From: Rubrivivax sp.
GTDB lineage: Bacteria > Pseudomonadota > Gammaproteobacteria > Burkholderiales > Burkholderiaceae_C
Assembly (NCBI GenBank): GCA_027484825.1
Contig: JAIXSE010000016.1
Span: forward strand, 1 to 64,000
Reading direction: 5' to 3'
Length of the DNA stretch: 64,000 nt
Shown here piece by piece: positions 62,246 to 64,000 of the stretch. The first letter of the stretch is position 1. Every line of letters starts with the position of its first letter. The notes beneath the pieces were generated by a model. That model searched no databases, had not been told where the DNA came from, and saw only the letters and a program-made list of their open reading frames with translations. The position numbers and the translations under genes were made by a program.

Positions 62246-63607
62246 CTAGCGGGACGCTGCAGCCAGGGCCTGCTCCAGATCGGCGATCAGGTCGTCAATG
62301 TGCTCGATGCCGACGGACAAGCGGATCGTGTCTTCCGAGACACCGGCCTTGTCGAGCTCGGTGGGGGAGAGCTGGCGGTGCGTGGTTGAGGCCGGATGCG
62401 TCGCCAGGGAGCGCACATCGCCGATGTTGACCAGGCGCGTGAACAGCTGAAGCGCATCCAGGAATCGCGCGCCCCGCTCGCGGCCTTCGCCCTGCGGTCC
62501 CTTCAAGCCGAAGGTGACGATGCCGGAGGCCTTGCCGGAGAGGTACTTGCGAACGAGCGCATGGTCCGAATGATCTTCCAGCCCGGCGTAGTTGACCCAA
62601 CTGACCTGCGGATGGCGCTGAAGGTGTTGGGCCAGGGCCAGCGCGTTGTCGCTGATGCGGTCCAGGCGCAGGGCCAGGGTCTCGATGCCTTGAAGGATGA
62701 GGAAAGCGTTGAAGGGCGAGAGCGCCGCACCGGTATTGCGAAGCGGCACCACGCGCGCACGGCCGATGTAGGCGGCCGGGCCGAGGGCCTCGGTGTAGAC
62801 AACGCCGTGATAGCTGGGATCCGGCTCATTCAGCCGCTTGAAGCGTTCCTTGTGCTGCGCCCAGGGGAATCGGCCGGAATCCACGATGGCGCCGCCAATG
62901 CTGGTGCCGTGGCCGCCCAGGTATTTGGTCAGGGAATGCACGACGATGTCCGCCCCGTGTTCGATCGGGCGGCTCAGGTAGGGGGAGGGGACGGTGTTGT
63001 CAACGATCAGCGGAACGCCGTGGTCATGGGCGATCTTGGCGATGCGTTCGATGTCGGTGACATTGCCCTGCGGGTTGCCCAAGGACTCCACGAAGATGGC
63101 CTTGGTGTGCTCGTCGATCAGCGCGGCGAAGGAGTCGGGCTGACGGTAGTCGGCGAAGCGGGCCTTGATGCCGTATTGGGGCAGGGTGTGGGCGAGCAGG
63201 TTGTAGGTGCCGCCGTAGAGCGCGCTGGAGGCGACGATGTTGTCGCCGGCTTCGGCGATGGTCAGGAGGGCGTAGGTGACAGCGGCTTGACCGGAGGCGA
63301 CTGCCAGGGCGCCGATGCCGCCTTCCAGCGCGGCGAGGCGCTTCTCCAGCACATCGTTGGTCGGATTCATGATCCGGCTGTAGATGTTGCCCGGCACCTT
63401 CAGGTCGAAGAGGTCGGCGCCGTGCTGGGCGCTGTCGAATGCGTAGGCGACCGTCTGGTAGATGGGGACTGCGACGGCCTTGGTGGTGGGGTCGGGGGAA
63501 TAGCCGCCGTGGATGGAGAGGGTTTCGAAGCGCCAGGTGGGGGCGGTCGAGGGAGTGGGGGACGGCGATGGCGATGTCGATGGCGAGGGAGAGTCGGTGC
63601 GGGACAT
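62246..63607 (-). CDS. metY: O-acetylhomoserine sulfhydrylase-type PLP enzyme (MetY)
   Basis: A 453-residue Cys/Met-metabolism PLP enzyme with the schiff-base lysine in [16 protein letters not shown] (about residues 225-240). The opening [20 protein letters not shown] and length fit the O-acetylhomoserine aminocarboxypropyltransferase group, which makes homocysteine (or methionine) from O-acetylhomoserine and sulfide. The first 24 residues are a Ser/Pro/Thr-rich tag. It converges on the dioxygenase-rhodanese gene with 34 bases between stops. Confidence 0.92.
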   Translation of the reverse strand: MSRTDSPSPSTSPSPSPTPSTAPTWRFETLSIHGGYSPDPTTKAVAVPIYQTVAYAFDSAQHGADLFDLKVPGNIYSRIMNPTNDVLEKRLAALEGGIGALAVASGQAAVTYALLTIAEAGDNIVASSALYGGTYNLLAHTLPQYGIKARFADYRQPDSFAALIDEHTKAIFVESLGNPQGNVTDIERIAKIAHDHGVPLIVDNTVPSPYLSRPIEHGADIVVHSLTKYLGGHGTSIGGAIVDSGRFPWAQHKERFKRLNEPDPSYHGVVYTEALGPAAYIGRARVVPLRNTGAALSPFNAFLILQGIETLALRLDRISDNALALAQHLQRHPQVSWVNYAGLEDHSDHALVRKYLSGKASGIVTFGLKGPQGEGRERGARFLDALQLFTRLVNIGDVRSLATHPASTTHRQLSPTELDKAGVSEDTIRLSVGIEHIDDLIADLEQALAAASR

Positions 63608-63673
63608 GGGGGCTCCTCCGGTTGTGGTGATCGGAGGCTACGGGGACGGCCGTGGGCGGGCAAAGCAGGTTTG

Positions 63674-63689
63674 CGCATGAGGTCATGCG
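63674..63689. promoter_or_regulatory. Palindrome upstream of metY, possible operator
   Basis: CGCATGAGGTCATGCG is a 7+2+7 perfect palindrome about 67 bases upstream of the metY start. Such symmetry upstream of a sulfur-metabolism gene suggests a regulator site. It does not match the MetR pattern TGAA-N5-TTCA. Confidence 0.4.
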
Positions 63690-63768
63690 GATTGCTGAGG
63701 CGAGGGGCCTCGACTCGCGGATCTCTGCCTCTGACTGGGTCATAGGCCGCGGGTCCAGGGAGGCAGCC

Positions 63769-64000
63769 CTAGCAGTGAAGTTGGATGAAGCGCTGACGCA
63801 GCGTCAAAAGCTCTTGCTGGATTGCGGGGCGGGTGCGGGCGTCTGAGATCCGCTCCCTTTGCTCAGCCGCTGGGATGGCTGCGTCCAATTGGCGGCATTC
63901 GGCGCGAGCGGGCGCGGCGAGATTGAGCCTCTTGCTGTCCACCTGGAGTTGCTTTGCGTCCTTGCCTGTCAGCGGACGGATGGCTTCCGCGATCCCCTCA
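63769..64000 (-). CDS. C-terminal part of a protein running off the window
   Basis: Read on the minus strand from the right edge, a frame stays open for 76 codons to a TAG at 63771-63769. The encoded tail (KDAKQLQVDSKRLNL, ECRQLDAAIPAAEQRERISD, ending QRFIQLHC) is helical with balanced charge, unlike random GC-rich translation, so I take it as a real gene end. Family not recognised and the start lies outside. Confidence 0.5.
   Translation of the reverse strand, partial: EGIAEAIRPLTGKDAKQLQVDSKRLNLAAPARAECRQLDAAIPAAEQRERISDARTRPAIQQELLTLRQRFIQLHC

Overview
The window is GC-rich DNA dense with genes, very probably from a Burkholderiales betaproteobacterium of the Roseateles/Mitsuaria/Rubrivivax type. 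That placement rests on codon use, the lipoprotein and TonB-free secretome, the sulfur cassette and general gene style; it is an inference, since no 16S gene is present. There are no rRNA or tRNA genes, CRISPR arrays or prophage genes that I can see. The only mobile element is the 3' end of an IS3-type transposase at the left edge.

Layout. Positions 1-5546: transposase remnant, a zinc-ribbon protein, two tandem lipoproteins and a large secreted metzincin-type metalloprotease. Positions 5581-38605: one continuous 33-kb flagellar locus. Its left arm (minus strand) is fliM-fliN-fliP-fliQ-fliR-flhB-flhA. A 1-kb AT-richer control region with inverted repeats separates it from the right arm (plus strand): fliE-F-G-H-I-J, fliD-S-T-K-L, fliA, motA-B, flgM-N, a stand-alone flagellar glucosaminidase, then (after reversed flgA) flgB-C-D-E-F-G-H-I, a rod-cap-only flgJ, flgK-L and an unrecognised gene. 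The block fliD-S-T-K-L-A-motA-B reproduces the lafB-C-D-E-F-S-T-U order of lateral (Laf/Flag-2) systems, so I read it as a second, lateral-type flagellum. It carries its own export gate, basal body, hook, cap, sigma-28/anti-sigma pair and proton stator. I see no flagellin, FliO, chemotaxis gene, FlhF/FlhG or master regulator in the window.

Positions 38606-45826: two tandem alpha/beta-hydrolase lipoproteins, a DUF1624-type acyltransferase-like membrane protein, rlmB, upp and a membrane protein of unknown role. Positions 45888-50649: a DUF3298-like secreted protein, a PaiB-like FMN-binding protein, a chemoreceptor, a 2Fe-2S ferredoxin and a YgjP-like metallopeptidase. Positions 50615-56198: two large exported proteins, one pairing a GH99-like domain with fascin-like repeats, the other pairing ricin-type lectin repeats with a c-type heme domain. 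Positions 56467-64000: a small conserved-looking protein, a Glt-type amino-acid ABC operon without its ATPase gene, an orphan SsuA-like binding protein, a cysteine dioxygenase fused to three rhodanese domains, and metY. The last three suggest a small organosulfur uptake and cysteine/methionine turnover module.

Most notable observations: a perfect EF-hand calcium loop inside the flagellar cap protein; a FliM without the CheY-binding N-terminal motif; an FlhB with NPQH in place of NPTH at the self-cleavage site; FlgJ split into two distant genes; divergent flgA/flgB whose start codons overlap; a 25-bp perfect inverted repeat between flgH and flgI; a hydrolase paralogue whose nucleophile serine is displaced; and the dioxygenase-triple rhodanese and lectin-cytochrome fusions.
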